DNA of 64,000 nucleotides from Chryseobacterium shigense (GTDB lineage Bacteria; Bacteroidota; Bacteroidia; Flavobacteriales; Weeksellaceae). The stretch is from assembly GCF_900156575.1 (NCBI RefSeq), contig NZ_FTNY01000003.1, positions 372,001-436,000 of the forward strand, read 5' to 3'. Numbering within the stretch: position 1 is the stretch's first letter; each line of letters starts with the position of its first letter. Both the position numbers and the translations under genes were made by a program. Below, piece by piece: positions 43,977 to 51,006 of the stretch. The notes under the pieces are model-generated. The model was given only the letters and a program-made list of their open reading frames with translations, did not search any database and was not told the DNA's origin.

Positions 43977-44969
43977 ATGAAAGTAGCTGTAGTCGGTTCA
44001 ACAGGAATGGTTGGACAAGTTATGCTTAAAGTTTTGGAGGAGAGAAACTTCCCTGTAACAGAATTAATTCCGGTAGCATCCGAAAGATCTGTAGGAAAGA
44101 AGGTGAAGTATAAACAGGAAGAATTTACGATTGTAAGCATGAAAGACGCTATAGCTGCCAAACCGGATATTGCTATTTTTTCTGCCGGAGGAGATACTTC
44201 TCTTGAATTTGCCCCTCTGTTTGCAGAAGCAGGCACCACGGTCATTGACAATTCTTCTGCCTGGAGAATGGATCCTACCAAAAAACTGGTGGTTCCTGAA
44301 ATCAACGCCCATGTTTTGACCAAGGAAGACAAGATTATTGCCAATCCGAACTGCTCTACGATTCAACTCGTAATGGTTTTGGGACCATTGAATAAAAAAT
44401 ATGATCTGAAAAGAGTGGTCGTTTCTACGTACCAGTCTGTAACAGGAACAGGAAAAGCTGCTGTAGATCAGCTCAATGCTGAAATCAGCGGAGATGACAG
44501 CGTGGCCAAAGTGTACCCTTATCAGATCTTCAAAAATGCTCTCCCTCACTGTGACGTGTTCAGTGATGATGATTATACGAAGGAAGAGATCAAATTAATG
44601 AAAGAACCTAAGAAAATTTTAGGTGATGACACCTTCAATCTTACCGCAACTGCAGTGAGAGTTCCTGTGCAGGGAGGACACTCAGAAAGTGTGAATATTG
44701 AATTTGAAAATGAATTTGACCTTGATGAAGTAAGAAAGATTTTATCTGAAACACCGGGTGTAGTCGTTATGGACAATGTTAAAAACAACGAATATCCAAT
44801 GCCGCTGTACTCAGAAGGTAAAGACGACGTTTTCGTCGGCAGGATAAGACGGGATCTCTCCCAGCCCAAAACGCTGAACCTCTGGATCGTAGCAGACAAT
44901 CTGCGAAAAGGAGCAGCAACCAACGCGGTACAGATTGCAGAATACTTATCAGCCAACAACTTAGTTTAA
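43977..44969 (+). CDS. asd: Aspartate-semialdehyde dehydrogenase
   Basis: 330 residues. It reduces aspartyl phosphate to aspartate semialdehyde with NADPH, feeding lysine, diaminopimelate, threonine and methionine synthesis. The N-terminal NADP fold is V-V-G-S-T-G-M-V-G-Q. The catalytic cysteine is in N-P-N-C-S-T-I-Q near residue 126, the Q-S-V-T-G-T-G block follows near 149, and the catalytic histidine is in Q-G-G-H-S-E-S near 231. Length is normal. TACTTTTG at 43936-43943 is a -7 candidate 33 bases upstream. A terminator follows. Confidence 0.97.
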   Translation: MKVAVVGSTGMVGQVMLKVLEERNFPVTELIPVASERSVGKKVKYKQEEFTIVSMKDAIAAKPDIAIFSAGGDTSLEFAPLFAEAGTTVIDNSSAWRMDPTKKLVVPEINAHVLTKEDKIIANPNCSTIQLVMVLGPLNKKYDLKRVVVSTYQSVTGTGKAAVDQLNAEISGDDSVAKVYPYQIFKNALPHCDVFSDDDYTKEEIKLMKEPKKILGDDTFNLTATAVRVPVQGGHSESVNIEFENEFDLDEVRKILSETPGVVVMDNVKNNEYPMPLYSEGKDDVFVGRIRRDLSQPKTLNLWIVADNLRKGAATNAVQIAEYLSANNLV

Positions 44970-44980
44970 ACTAACAAAAT

Positions 44981-45014
44981 AAAAAAGAGTCTCAAAATTG
45001 AGATTCTTTTTTTT
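44981..45014 (+). terminator. Terminator of asd
   Basis: GAGTCTCAA / TTGAGATTC (one G-T pair) with a short AA loop, flanked by A6 and T8 runs. Confidence 0.85.
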
Positions 45015-45022
45015 ATCAAACT

Positions 45023-46024
45023 ATGGAAAATAAAAAAACCATCAGCAGCAAAGACAAAATAGGATTTCAAAAACTTATTGCCGTTTTCGGGGTCATCTTA
45101 TTCATAGGGAAGATCATTGCCTGGAAGCTTACCAATTCCGATGCTGTATTTTCTGATGCTATGGAAAGTGTCGTGAATGTCATCAGTGCATTCATGGGAC
45201 TCTACTCCCTTCATCTGGCAGCAAAACCTAAGGACGAAGACCACCCTTACGGCCACGGAAAAGTAGAATTTGTAACATCCGGCATTGAAGGCGCCTTGAT
45301 AGCCATTGCGGGCATCATGATCATCTACGAAGGCATCAACAGTTTAGTCGTAGGAAAAACACTGGCCAAGCTTGACCTGGGAATATGGATCATTGCTGCA
45401 ACAGCTGTAGTCAACTATTTCCTGGGTTATATTTCCATCAAAAGAGGAAAAGCTGAAAACTCATTGGTATTAATTTCTTCTGGAAAACATTTACAATCTG
45501 ATACCGTAACAACATTTGGTGTAGTCCTCAGTTTAATTGTGGTCTACTTTACAAAGATTTATTGGCTGGATTCGGTAGTGGCTCTTATTTTCGGTTTTTA
45601 TATTATCTATGTGGGCTATAAGATCGTTCGAAAGTCTTTAAGTGGAATTATGGATGAGCAGGATCCGGACCTTCTGAACCAAATTATCAAAGTACTGGAA
45701 GAAAACAGAAGAATAGAATGGATAGATGTTCATAATATGAAGATCCAGCAGTTTGGAGCCAATCTCCATATTGACGCCCATATCACCCTGCCCTGGTATT
45801 ACAGTCTTCGTGAAGCTCATGATGAAATGGAAAAAATGATTATCATCTTGGCTAAAAATATCAAAAGAAGCATAGAATTTAATTTCCATATGGATGACTG
45901 CAAGACCATATCATGTCCAGTTTGTCAGATCAAAGACTGCCCTGTCCGTGAAAAAGACTTTGTTAAACGCGTACAATGGACCCCGGAAAATGTAACAAGT
46001 GTAGAGAAACACACCATTGATTAG
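45023..46024 (+). CDS. Cation diffusion facilitator (FieF-like metal exporter) with Cys-rich tail
   Basis: 333 residues. About six membrane helices in the first 210 residues, with the metal-site motifs S-D-A-x-x-S-D-A near residue 36 and H-P-Y-G-H-G-K near 75. The cytoplasmic C-terminal domain has the expected W-I-D-V-H-N-M-K and D-A-H-I-T-L blocks. CDF proteins export Zn, Fe, Mn or Co by proton exchange. The end is unusual: H-M-D-D-C-K-T-I-S-C-P-V-C-Q-I-K-D-C-P-V adds four closely spaced cysteines near residues 291-305, a possible metal-sensing site. The gene starts eight bases after the asd terminator, so it may depend on read-through. Confidence 0.9.
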   Translation: MENKKTISSKDKIGFQKLIAVFGVILFIGKIIAWKLTNSDAVFSDAMESVVNVISAFMGLYSLHLAAKPKDEDHPYGHGKVEFVTSGIEGALIAIAGIMIIYEGINSLVVGKTLAKLDLGIWIIAATAVVNYFLGYISIKRGKAENSLVLISSGKHLQSDTVTTFGVVLSLIVVYFTKIYWLDSVVALIFGFYIIYVGYKIVRKSLSGIMDEQDPDLLNQIIKVLEENRRIEWIDVHNMKIQQFGANLHIDAHITLPWYYSLREAHDEMEKMIIILAKNIKRSIEFNFHMDDCKTISCPVCQIKDCPVREKDFVKRVQWTPENVTSVEKHTID

Positions 46025-46031
46025 TTGCTCA

Positions 46032-46072
46032 AGAGATAGGCTGATTGACTACTGGTTGATGGACCTATCTCT
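46032..46072. repeat. Hairpin between convergent genes
   Basis: AGAGATAGG (46032-46040) and CCTATCTCT (46064-46072) are perfect inverted 9-mers around a 23-base spacer. The element lies between the CDF stop and the end of the exosortase-associated gene and overlaps the last codons of the latter. No T tract follows on either side, so its role as a terminator is uncertain. Confidence 0.45.
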
Positions 46073-46495
46073 CATTAACTGCTTTCGATAATAAAACATA
46101 GGAACAATTAAAAGTAACGCCAGCGGCTGGATCACAAACCTTCTCATATAAAAGGAAAAAAGATAACCAATGTCAAATCTGTCAGAGATACAGTAAAGAT
46201 AAATGGGGAAAGTAATGACAAAAATGATCGTAATCAGCAATGCTCCCTGTACAGTCCACTGTCTATTTTTAAAAAGACACTGAATGATCAGGCACGAAAA
46301 AATAAGGTTAAGAACAAATCTAAAAAGATGTCCAATGATTAATCTCCCCCATTCAAACGGAGGAAATTCAATATTTTTATTAGCTTCGTGAAAATACGCC
46401 AGAAATGGATCATAAAAGATACTATCTTCAAGCACCCGTATCCCTATAAGACCGCAGATTCCTGCAATGACGAGAAGCCCGTTAAGAATTTTCAT
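46049..46495 (-). CDS. Exosortase F system-associated membrane protein
   Basis: 148 residues, about four membrane helices (near 1-19, 52-71, 80-103 and 115-139). It overlaps the upstream xrtF gene by 14 bases, so the two are translationally coupled. In Flavobacteriia XrtF is normally followed by a small membrane partner, and the layout here is the basis for the call. The conserved L-E-D-S-I-F-Y-D-P-F-L-A-Y-F block at 23-36 is periplasmic-loop-like. Its C-terminal codons lie inside a hairpin shared with the end of the convergent gene. Confidence 0.8.
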   Translation of the reverse strand: MKILNGLLVIAGICGLIGIRVLEDSIFYDPFLAYFHEANKNIEFPPFEWGRLIIGHLFRFVLNLIFSCLIIQCLFKNRQWTVQGALLITIIFVITFPIYLYCISDRFDIGYLFSFYMRRFVIQPLALLLIVPMFYYRKQLMRDRSINQ

Positions 46496-47012
46496 TTTTT
46501 AAAGCAAAGAATTTAATCCATACCAACCAAAGAACCACCACTGTTCCATAAATCACTGCCGGAAAAATAAAGTCATGAAACATTTTTCCATATTCTTTAT
46601 AATCTGACATCACCACGTTCAACCCTACAATTCTGAGAAGATTCATAAGATAAAGTATTACAAGTCCGGCCAGCACAAACACAAACGTTTTAGAGCCTTT
46701 ATAAAAAGCAAATACAAATGAGATAAAGAGGATCATTACTGAAATAGCATTACATCCTTCCACCATCCTCGTTACATAATTTTTCTTTACATAAAACCAC
46801 ACCTGCTCATTTTTCACATCATCATACAGCAAGGTAGGAAATCCTGAAACCTTCTGAATGGATGCCACCTGACCAGCAATCATTCTCGAAAAAGGATCCA
46901 GCCCATCTGCCTTACCTGCATTCAGGTAAAACTGATACGCAAAAAGCAATACCAGATAAATGACAATGAACCTGAGCAAAATGTTTAAAACTGGTTTAAA
47001 ATCCTTTAGCAT
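46482..47012 (-). CDS. xrtF: Exosortase family protein XrtF
   Basis: 176 residues, a polytopic membrane protein. The exosortase/archaeosortase catalytic triad is visible: C87 in E-G-C-N-A-I-S, R127 in L-L-R-I-V-G-L-N and H146 in M-F-H-D-F-I-F-P. Exosortases cut C-terminal sorting tails of exported proteins and attach them to lipids or glycans. XrtF is the short Flavobacteriia type. It is co-transcribed with its associated protein. No protein with a clear exosortase tail is found in this window, so the substrate must be elsewhere. Confidence 0.93.
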   Translation of the reverse strand: MLKDFKPVLNILLRFIVIYLVLLFAYQFYLNAGKADGLDPFSRMIAGQVASIQKVSGFPTLLYDDVKNEQVWFYVKKNYVTRMVEGCNAISVMILFISFVFAFYKGSKTFVFVLAGLVILYLMNLLRIVGLNVVMSDYKEYGKMFHDFIFPAVIYGTVVVLWLVWIKFFALKNENS

Positions 47013-47063
47013 ACTACAAAGATAAAAATTAGACTGAAATGTAAGCTAAGAAATGTTTGGTTT

Positions 47064-47119
47064 AAGATTTCAGATGCCAGATATCAGACGTGTGATTCCA
47101 GATTTTTAGGTTATGATTG
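47064..47119. repeat. Degenerate heptamer array (CAGATNT type)
   Basis: Eight consecutive 7-base units read AAGATTT, CAGATGC, CAGATAT, CAGACGT, GTGATTC, CAGATTT, TTAGGTT, ATGATTG. The phase of seven is held across 56 bases while the units drift. It lies in the gap between xrtF and the AmgK-like gene and encodes nothing. Confidence 0.55.
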
Positions 47120-47190
47120 AGGGATGTGAATACTGAATTTTGCTGCGCAAGTAAAATGCGAAAGCCCCCCAACTCCGGGACCCACTCCAA

Positions 47191-47218
47191 ATAACTCATA
47201 ATTTATAACTTATAACTT
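47191..47218. repeat. Heptamer array (ATAACTY)x4
   Basis: Four in-phase 7-base units: ATAACTC, ATAATTT, ATAACTT, ATAACTT. It is followed by a C/T-rich stretch in which CTCTCAAACTC occurs twice, 24 bases apart (47226-47260). Confidence 0.6.
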
Positions 47219-47272
47219 TTCAACCCTCTCAAACTCCAGCACCCTCATACTCTCAAACTCCCATTAAATTAG

Positions 47273-47280
47273 TATATTTG
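47273..47280 (+). promoter_or_regulatory. -7 element of the AmgK-like operon
   Basis: TATATTTG, an exact TAnnTTTG match, ends ten bases before the ATG at 47291. It follows directly on the repeat-rich stretch; no -33 TTG was found. Confidence 0.45.
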
Positions 47281-47290
47281 TTTCCATATT

Positions 47291-48310
47291 ATGACTTCCG
47301 AAAACACAAAACAATTTTTTGAAAAGTATCTGGGCAGCCCATCTTCCGAGTTTATTACACTGGCTCAAAGCGGATCTGCAAGGGTGAATTTTCTTGCCAA
47401 ATCCGGTACCAAAAAATATATTGTCACCAGCAATGAAAACATCCCTGAAAACGAAAGTTTCCTCTATTATTCTAAAGTATTTTCTGAATTAGGGCTCAAT
47501 ACTCCTGCTATTTTTGCTGTTTCAGACGACAGAAAAGTTTATATACAGGAATTTCTTGGTGAACACACCCTTTCCGAAATTATTGCAGAAGAAGGGCTTT
47601 CCGATCATGTACGAACCTTGGTAAAACAAACTCTGGTAAAACTTTTTAAGCTTCAGATCGGGACTCAGGGAAAAATTGATTTCTCAAAAACTTTTGAATA
47701 CGAAAAGTATGATGAACTTCCCGTCATTCACGATTTGTATTATTTTAAAAATTTCGTAGCCGATGTTCTGGAACTGGAATATCGTAAATCTGCATTGCTG
47801 AAAGAGTTTAAACAAATCGCTGCACTCATTGAAAGTCTCAGTCCGAAAGGAATGATGATCCGTGATTTCCAGGCCAGAAATATTATGGTCAATGAAGAAA
47901 GTAAAGTTTCGTTCATCGACTACCAGTCTGCTATGGAAGGACCACTGATGTATGACGTGATCTCCTTTCTCTATCAGGCTAAGGCTGATTTTCCGGAAGA
48001 TTTCAAAAACGAAATGCTTGATTATTACATCGGACAATTTGATAATGAAGAAGTTAAAATTCAACTAAAAAATTCGGTAAAACCAATCCAGATGATGCGA
48101 TTCCTGCAGGTACTTGGAGCTTACGGCTTCAGAGGATTAATCCAAAGGAAACAACATTTCATATCAAGTCTGGAAAAAGGAGTTCAAAATATCACGCAGT
48201 TTGCATCATCATGGGAACAGATGAACAATTATCCGGAACTTAAAAAAGTGATAGAACAGCTGGCTACAGAAGAATCAAAATTAAAAATTAATGCGATTTT
48301 GAATCATTAA
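47291..48310 (+). CDS. Sugar kinase of the aminoglycoside phosphotransferase fold, AmgK-like
   Basis: 339 residues. The N-lobe has S-G-S-A-R-V-N-F-L-A (nucleotide loop) and K-K-Y-I-V. The catalytic loop is M-I-R-D-F-Q-A-R-N-I-M-V near residue 193 (Asp base and Asn), then the metal Asp in F-I-D-Y-Q-S-A near 210 and G-P-L-M-Y-D-V-I-S-F-L. The I-D-Y-Q-x-A-x-x-G-P-x-x-Y-D pattern is that of AmgK, the anomeric MurNAc/GlcNAc kinase of cell-wall recycling, rather than of antibiotic kinases. The MurU-like gene two genes downstream supports this. Substrate not proven. Confidence 0.82.
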   Translation: MTSENTKQFFEKYLGSPSSEFITLAQSGSARVNFLAKSGTKKYIVTSNENIPENESFLYYSKVFSELGLNTPAIFAVSDDRKVYIQEFLGEHTLSEIIAEEGLSDHVRTLVKQTLVKLFKLQIGTQGKIDFSKTFEYEKYDELPVIHDLYYFKNFVADVLELEYRKSALLKEFKQIAALIESLSPKGMMIRDFQARNIMVNEESKVSFIDYQSAMEGPLMYDVISFLYQAKADFPEDFKNEMLDYYIGQFDNEEVKIQLKNSVKPIQMMRFLQVLGAYGFRGLIQRKQHFISSLEKGVQNITQFASSWEQMNNYPELKKVIEQLATEESKLKINAILNH

Positions 48311-48331
48311 CAACCTCATATTAACAATATC

Positions 48332-48353
48332 AGCCTGAGCGGAGTTGAAGGCT
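48332..48353. repeat. Short palindromic element AGCCTGAGCGGAGTTGAAGG-type
   Basis: AGCCT (48332-48336) pairs with AGGCT (48349-48353) around GAGCGGAGTTGA, in the gap between the AmgK-like and RapZ-C genes. From memory, close variants of CCTGAGCGGAGT(C/T)GAAGG recur in many bacterial intergenic regions. No second copy was noticed in this window. Confidence 0.4.
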
Positions 48354-48402
48354 TACTATTAAAAAAATAAAACCTTAAATGGTTCAAATAAAATATACAA
48401 CA

Positions 48403-48819
48403 ATGCTACACATCGACATCCACAGTTTTTCATACAAAAAAGGAGGAATCCCTAAAGACAATTCAGGAAATGGCGGAGGCTTCACCTTTGATTGCAGAGG
48501 AATTTTAAATCCCGGAAGAATTGAAGAATATAAAATCCAGACTGGAAATGACATCGGCGTTCAGAAATATCTTGAAACCAAAACAGAGATGCCTAAATTT
48601 CTGGAACTGGTAAAATCCATTATCTCCATTAATATAGACAACTATCTGGAAAGAGGTTTTGAAGATTTGCAGATCAGTTTTGGATGTACAGGAGGACAAC
48701 ACAGATCCGTCTATTCTGCTATCAAGATCGCTGAATTTATTAAAGAAAAATATCCTGAAGGCATAGAAATAAGTCTTCACCACGACGAACAGCACCAACT
48801 GAACGTGAGTAATGGGTAA
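48403..48819 (+). CDS. Stand-alone RapZ C-terminal domain protein
   Basis: 138 residues from the ATG at 48403 (M-L-H-I-D-I-H-S-F-S-Y-K-K-G); an in-frame ATG at 48379 adds eight residues. F-S-Y-K-K-G-G-I-P near 9, F-D-C-R-G-I-L-N-P-G near 28, and S-F-G-C-T-G-G-Q-H-R-S-V near 94 are the RapZ C-domain blocks, while the N-terminal P-loop kinase domain of full RapZ is absent. In E. coli this domain binds glucosamine-6-phosphate and the sRNA GlmZ. Here it sits between AmgK-like and MurU-like genes, fitting an amino-sugar sensor or related enzyme. The stop codon lies inside a heptamer repeat. Confidence 0.85.
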   Translation: MLHIDIHSFSYKKGGIPKDNSGNGGGFTFDCRGILNPGRIEEYKIQTGNDIGVQKYLETKTEMPKFLELVKSIISINIDNYLERGFEDLQISFGCTGGQHRSVYSAIKIAEFIKEKYPEGIEISLHHDEQHQLNVSNG

Positions 48820-48894
48820 TGAGCAATAAGTACTATTTTATTTGTTCATCACCCCTGAAATTACTCATTACTTATCATTCATTATTTATACTCT
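48807..48894. repeat. Inverted arms of degenerate heptamers (GAGTAAT / ATTACTC)
   Basis: Left arm 48807-48834: GAGTAAT, GGGTAAT, GAGCAAT, AAGTACT. Right arm 48860-48887: ATTACTC, ATTACTT, ATCATTC, ATTATTT, followed by a further imperfect unit. The arms are reverse complements in consensus and can fold into a long imperfect hairpin. The RapZ-C stop codon falls in the left arm, and the right arm runs up to the MurU-like ATG at 48895. Confidence 0.6.
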
Positions 48895-49608
48895 ATGAAA
48901 GCTTTAATTTTCGCTGCCGGAAAAGGCACAAGGCTGAAACCTTTTACGGATCATCACCCAAAAGCATTGGCGCAGGTAAATGGTGTCCCGCTTTTGGAAA
49001 GGAATATCAATTATCTTAAAAGCTTCGGAATAAAAGATTTTGTGATCAATATCCATCATTTTGGAAATCAGATTGTTGAATTTTTGAATAAAAACAGTAA
49101 TTTCGGATGCAACATTGAAATCTCTGACGAGACCAGTGAACTGCTGGAAACCGGTGGCGGCTTGATTTTTGCTAGAAAGTTCCTCGATCACGGGGAAGAT
49201 TTTCTGATCATGAACGCTGATATTTTAACGGAGATCAATATCAGTGCTCTTGTTGAATACCACAAAAAGATAAAAGATTTTGCTACTTTAGCGGTTTCCG
49301 ACAGAGATAGCTCAAGAAAATTGCTTTTCAACGACGATTTGGTATTACGGGGATGGCTTAATGTACAATCGGGAGAACAGAGACTCGCGGAATTCAATAA
49401 AGGATTTAAAGCACTTGCTTTCAGTGGCGTTCACTGTATCAACCCTGCTATCTTTGAAAAAATAAAAAGAACCGGCAAATTTTCTGTTATGGAAGAATAT
49501 CTGGATCTGATGCAGACTGAACATATCCACGGATTTGTGCACGACAGCATTTTGATTGATGTAGGAAGACCAGAATCCGTAATAGAAGCCGAAAAACATT
49601 TTAAATAA
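48895..49608 (+). CDS. Sugar-1-phosphate nucleotidyltransferase, MurU-like
   Basis: 237 residues. The N-terminus A-L-I-F-A-A-G-K-G-T-R-L-K-P-F-T is the nucleotidyltransferase signature (G-x-G-T-R) and P-K-A-L near 24 carries the sugar-phosphate lysine. N-A-D-I near 104 is the metal-binding Asp and the last Asp lies in I-D-V-G-R-P-E. Length and T-G-G-G near 85 fit MurU, which turns MurNAc-1-phosphate into UDP-MurNAc, more than the longer GlmU or RmlA. With the AmgK-like kinase it would bypass de novo UDP-MurNAc synthesis. GDP-mannose-type activity remains an alternative. Confidence 0.82.
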   Translation: MKALIFAAGKGTRLKPFTDHHPKALAQVNGVPLLERNINYLKSFGIKDFVINIHHFGNQIVEFLNKNSNFGCNIEISDETSELLETGGGLIFARKFLDHGEDFLIMNADILTEINISALVEYHKKIKDFATLAVSDRDSSRKLLFNDDLVLRGWLNVQSGEQRLAEFNKGFKALAFSGVHCINPAIFEKIKRTGKFSVMEEYLDLMQTEHIHGFVHDSILIDVGRPESVIEAEKHFK

Positions 49609-49616
49609 TTTTTGCA

Positions 49617-50369
49617 ATGGAAATGGATGGAACCAGGGATGAAAGCTTAGTAAATCCTGCACTTGATGTCAACGAAACCAAACTTCACAACAGTCTCAGA
49701 CAGAAAACCTGGGATGAAACGATCACCAAGGACAGCTGGATGGTTTTCAAAGTTATGGCTGAATTTGTAGATGGCTATGAAAAGCTGGCTAAAATCGGGC
49801 CATGTGTTTCTATATTCGGTTCTGCAAGGCTGAAGCCTGAAAGCAAATATTATGAAATGGCCGTTGAAATCGCTGAAAAGATCACCAAACTGGGCTTCGG
49901 AATCATTACCGGAGGCGGACCGGGGATCATGGAAGCAGGAAATAAAGGCGCTTTTAATGCTCAGGGAAGATCCATCGGACTTAATATTGATCTGCCTTTT
50001 GAACAGCATTTCAACCCTTACATTAATAAGTCTTATTCTATGAACTTTGATTACTTTTTTGTCAGAAAAGTAATGTTTGTAAAATATTCTCAAGGTTTCG
50101 TTGTAATGCCGGGAGGTTTCGGTACATTAGACGAGCTTACCGAGGCGATGACGCTGATCCAGACCAATAAGATCGGTAAGTTTCCGATCGTTCTTGTAGG
50201 CAGTGAATTCTGGGGAGGATTGCTGGAATGGTTCAAAGCAACCCTTTTAAAAGAAGGTATGATTGCCGAAGGTGATCTTGATTTATACAGAGTGGTAGAC
50301 ACCGCTGATGAAGCGGTAGCCCACATCAAAGCATTCTATGATAAATATTCTGTGAATGTAAATTTTTAA
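49617..50369 (+). CDS. LOG family (TIGR00730-type) nucleotide phosphoribohydrolase
   Basis: 250 residues with a Rossmann fold. The signatures are F-G-S-A-R near residue 64, G-G-G-P-G-I-M-E-A-G-N-K-G-A near 100 and M-P-G-G-F-G-T-L-D-E near 165, which form the active site of LOG enzymes that cleave the N-glycosidic bond of nucleoside monophosphates. The plant LOG releases cytokinin; bacterial members act on AMP-like or modified nucleotides. A ~55-residue N-terminal extension is present. It starts eight bases after the MurU-like gene, so co-transcription is likely, though a functional link is not obvious. Confidence 0.9.
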   Translation: MEMDGTRDESLVNPALDVNETKLHNSLRQKTWDETITKDSWMVFKVMAEFVDGYEKLAKIGPCVSIFGSARLKPESKYYEMAVEIAEKITKLGFGIITGGGPGIMEAGNKGAFNAQGRSIGLNIDLPFEQHFNPYINKSYSMNFDYFFVRKVMFVKYSQGFVVMPGGFGTLDELTEAMTLIQTNKIGKFPIVLVGSEFWGGLLEWFKATLLKEGMIAEGDLDLYRVVDTADEAVAHIKAFYDKYSVNVNF

Positions 50370-50427
50370 TTGGCATATTATTTGTGACCTATAATTAGCA
50401 AGTATGATTGTAAATCTATTAATTAAG

Positions 50428-50898
50428 ATGAAAAAACTTTTATATATATCCGGAATTTTAACATTTTTTGTGTTAATGAGTTTTATGTATGTAGACTTTT
50501 TCTCTTCAATGACAAAAGTGGATTATATAGATGGAAGTAAAACATTGAAGTTTACCACAAAAATGAATACCAACCATATTTCTGATGCTATTAAAATCAA
50601 TCCTAATACAGCAGGATTTGAAGCAGAGGTTAAAAAATATGTGAACAATAATTTTGATGTGTATATCAATGGCTCTCCAAAAACTATAACCTTCACCGGA
50701 AGTCAGGTAAGCGGAGAAACAGTATGGGTGTATTTTGAGACCGGCGGCGTGTCGGACATCAGTGCCCTGAAAATTAAGAATACGATCCTCTTAAGTGCTT
50801 TTCCTAAGCAGATCAACATTGTTAGTATTGCTTATAAAGGAAGCCAGAAAGTAATGAACTTCCAGAGAGGAAAAGAAGTAAACGAGGTTGCTTTCTAA
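50428..50898 (+). CDS. Exported protein, DUF6702-like
   Basis: 156 residues from the ATG at 50428 (M-K-K-L-L-Y-I-S-G), preferred over an in-frame ATG eight codons upstream (50404). A hydrophobic N-terminal segment (to about residue 22) suggests a signal peptide or anchor. The body starts S-S-M-T-K-V-D-Y-I-D-G-S-K-T-L-K-F-T-T-K-M and has a two-sheet beta pattern that fits the DUF6702 family of flavobacterial periplasmic proteins, whose role is unknown. The family call is from memory. A terminator follows. Confidence 0.7.
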   Translation: MKKLLYISGILTFFVLMSFMYVDFFSSMTKVDYIDGSKTLKFTTKMNTNHISDAIKINPNTAGFEAEVKKYVNNNFDVYINGSPKTITFTGSQVSGETVWVYFETGGVSDISALKIKNTILLSAFPKQINIVSIAYKGSQKVMNFQRGKEVNEVAF

Positions 50899-50920
50899 TT
50901 GGAAGAATTTAAAAATAAAT

Positions 50921-50949
50921 AAACCACTGCGGACGCGGTGGTTTTTTTT
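50921..50949 (+). terminator. Terminator of the DUF6702-like gene
   Basis: AAACCACTGC / GCGGTGGTTT (one G-T pair), four-base GGAC loop, then a T run. Confidence 0.9.
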
Positions 50950-51006
50950 GGTCCCATTTTCAATTAAATTACTTATTTTATCCGCTGTTAATAAAGTAAC
51001 TATGTC

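Noticed and set aside
44064..44549. 161-residue minus-strand frame inside asd
   Set aside because: Antisense to the Asd catalytic region with no family signature.
47291..48310. AmgK-like kinase considered as an aminoglycoside resistance gene
   Set aside because: The I-D-Y-Q-x-A motif and the MurU-like neighbour fit an amino-sugar kinase better, and no mobile element surrounds it.
47064..48894. Heptamer tracts considered as a CRISPR array
   Set aside because: Units are seven bases, contiguous, with no spacers, and no cas genes are present.
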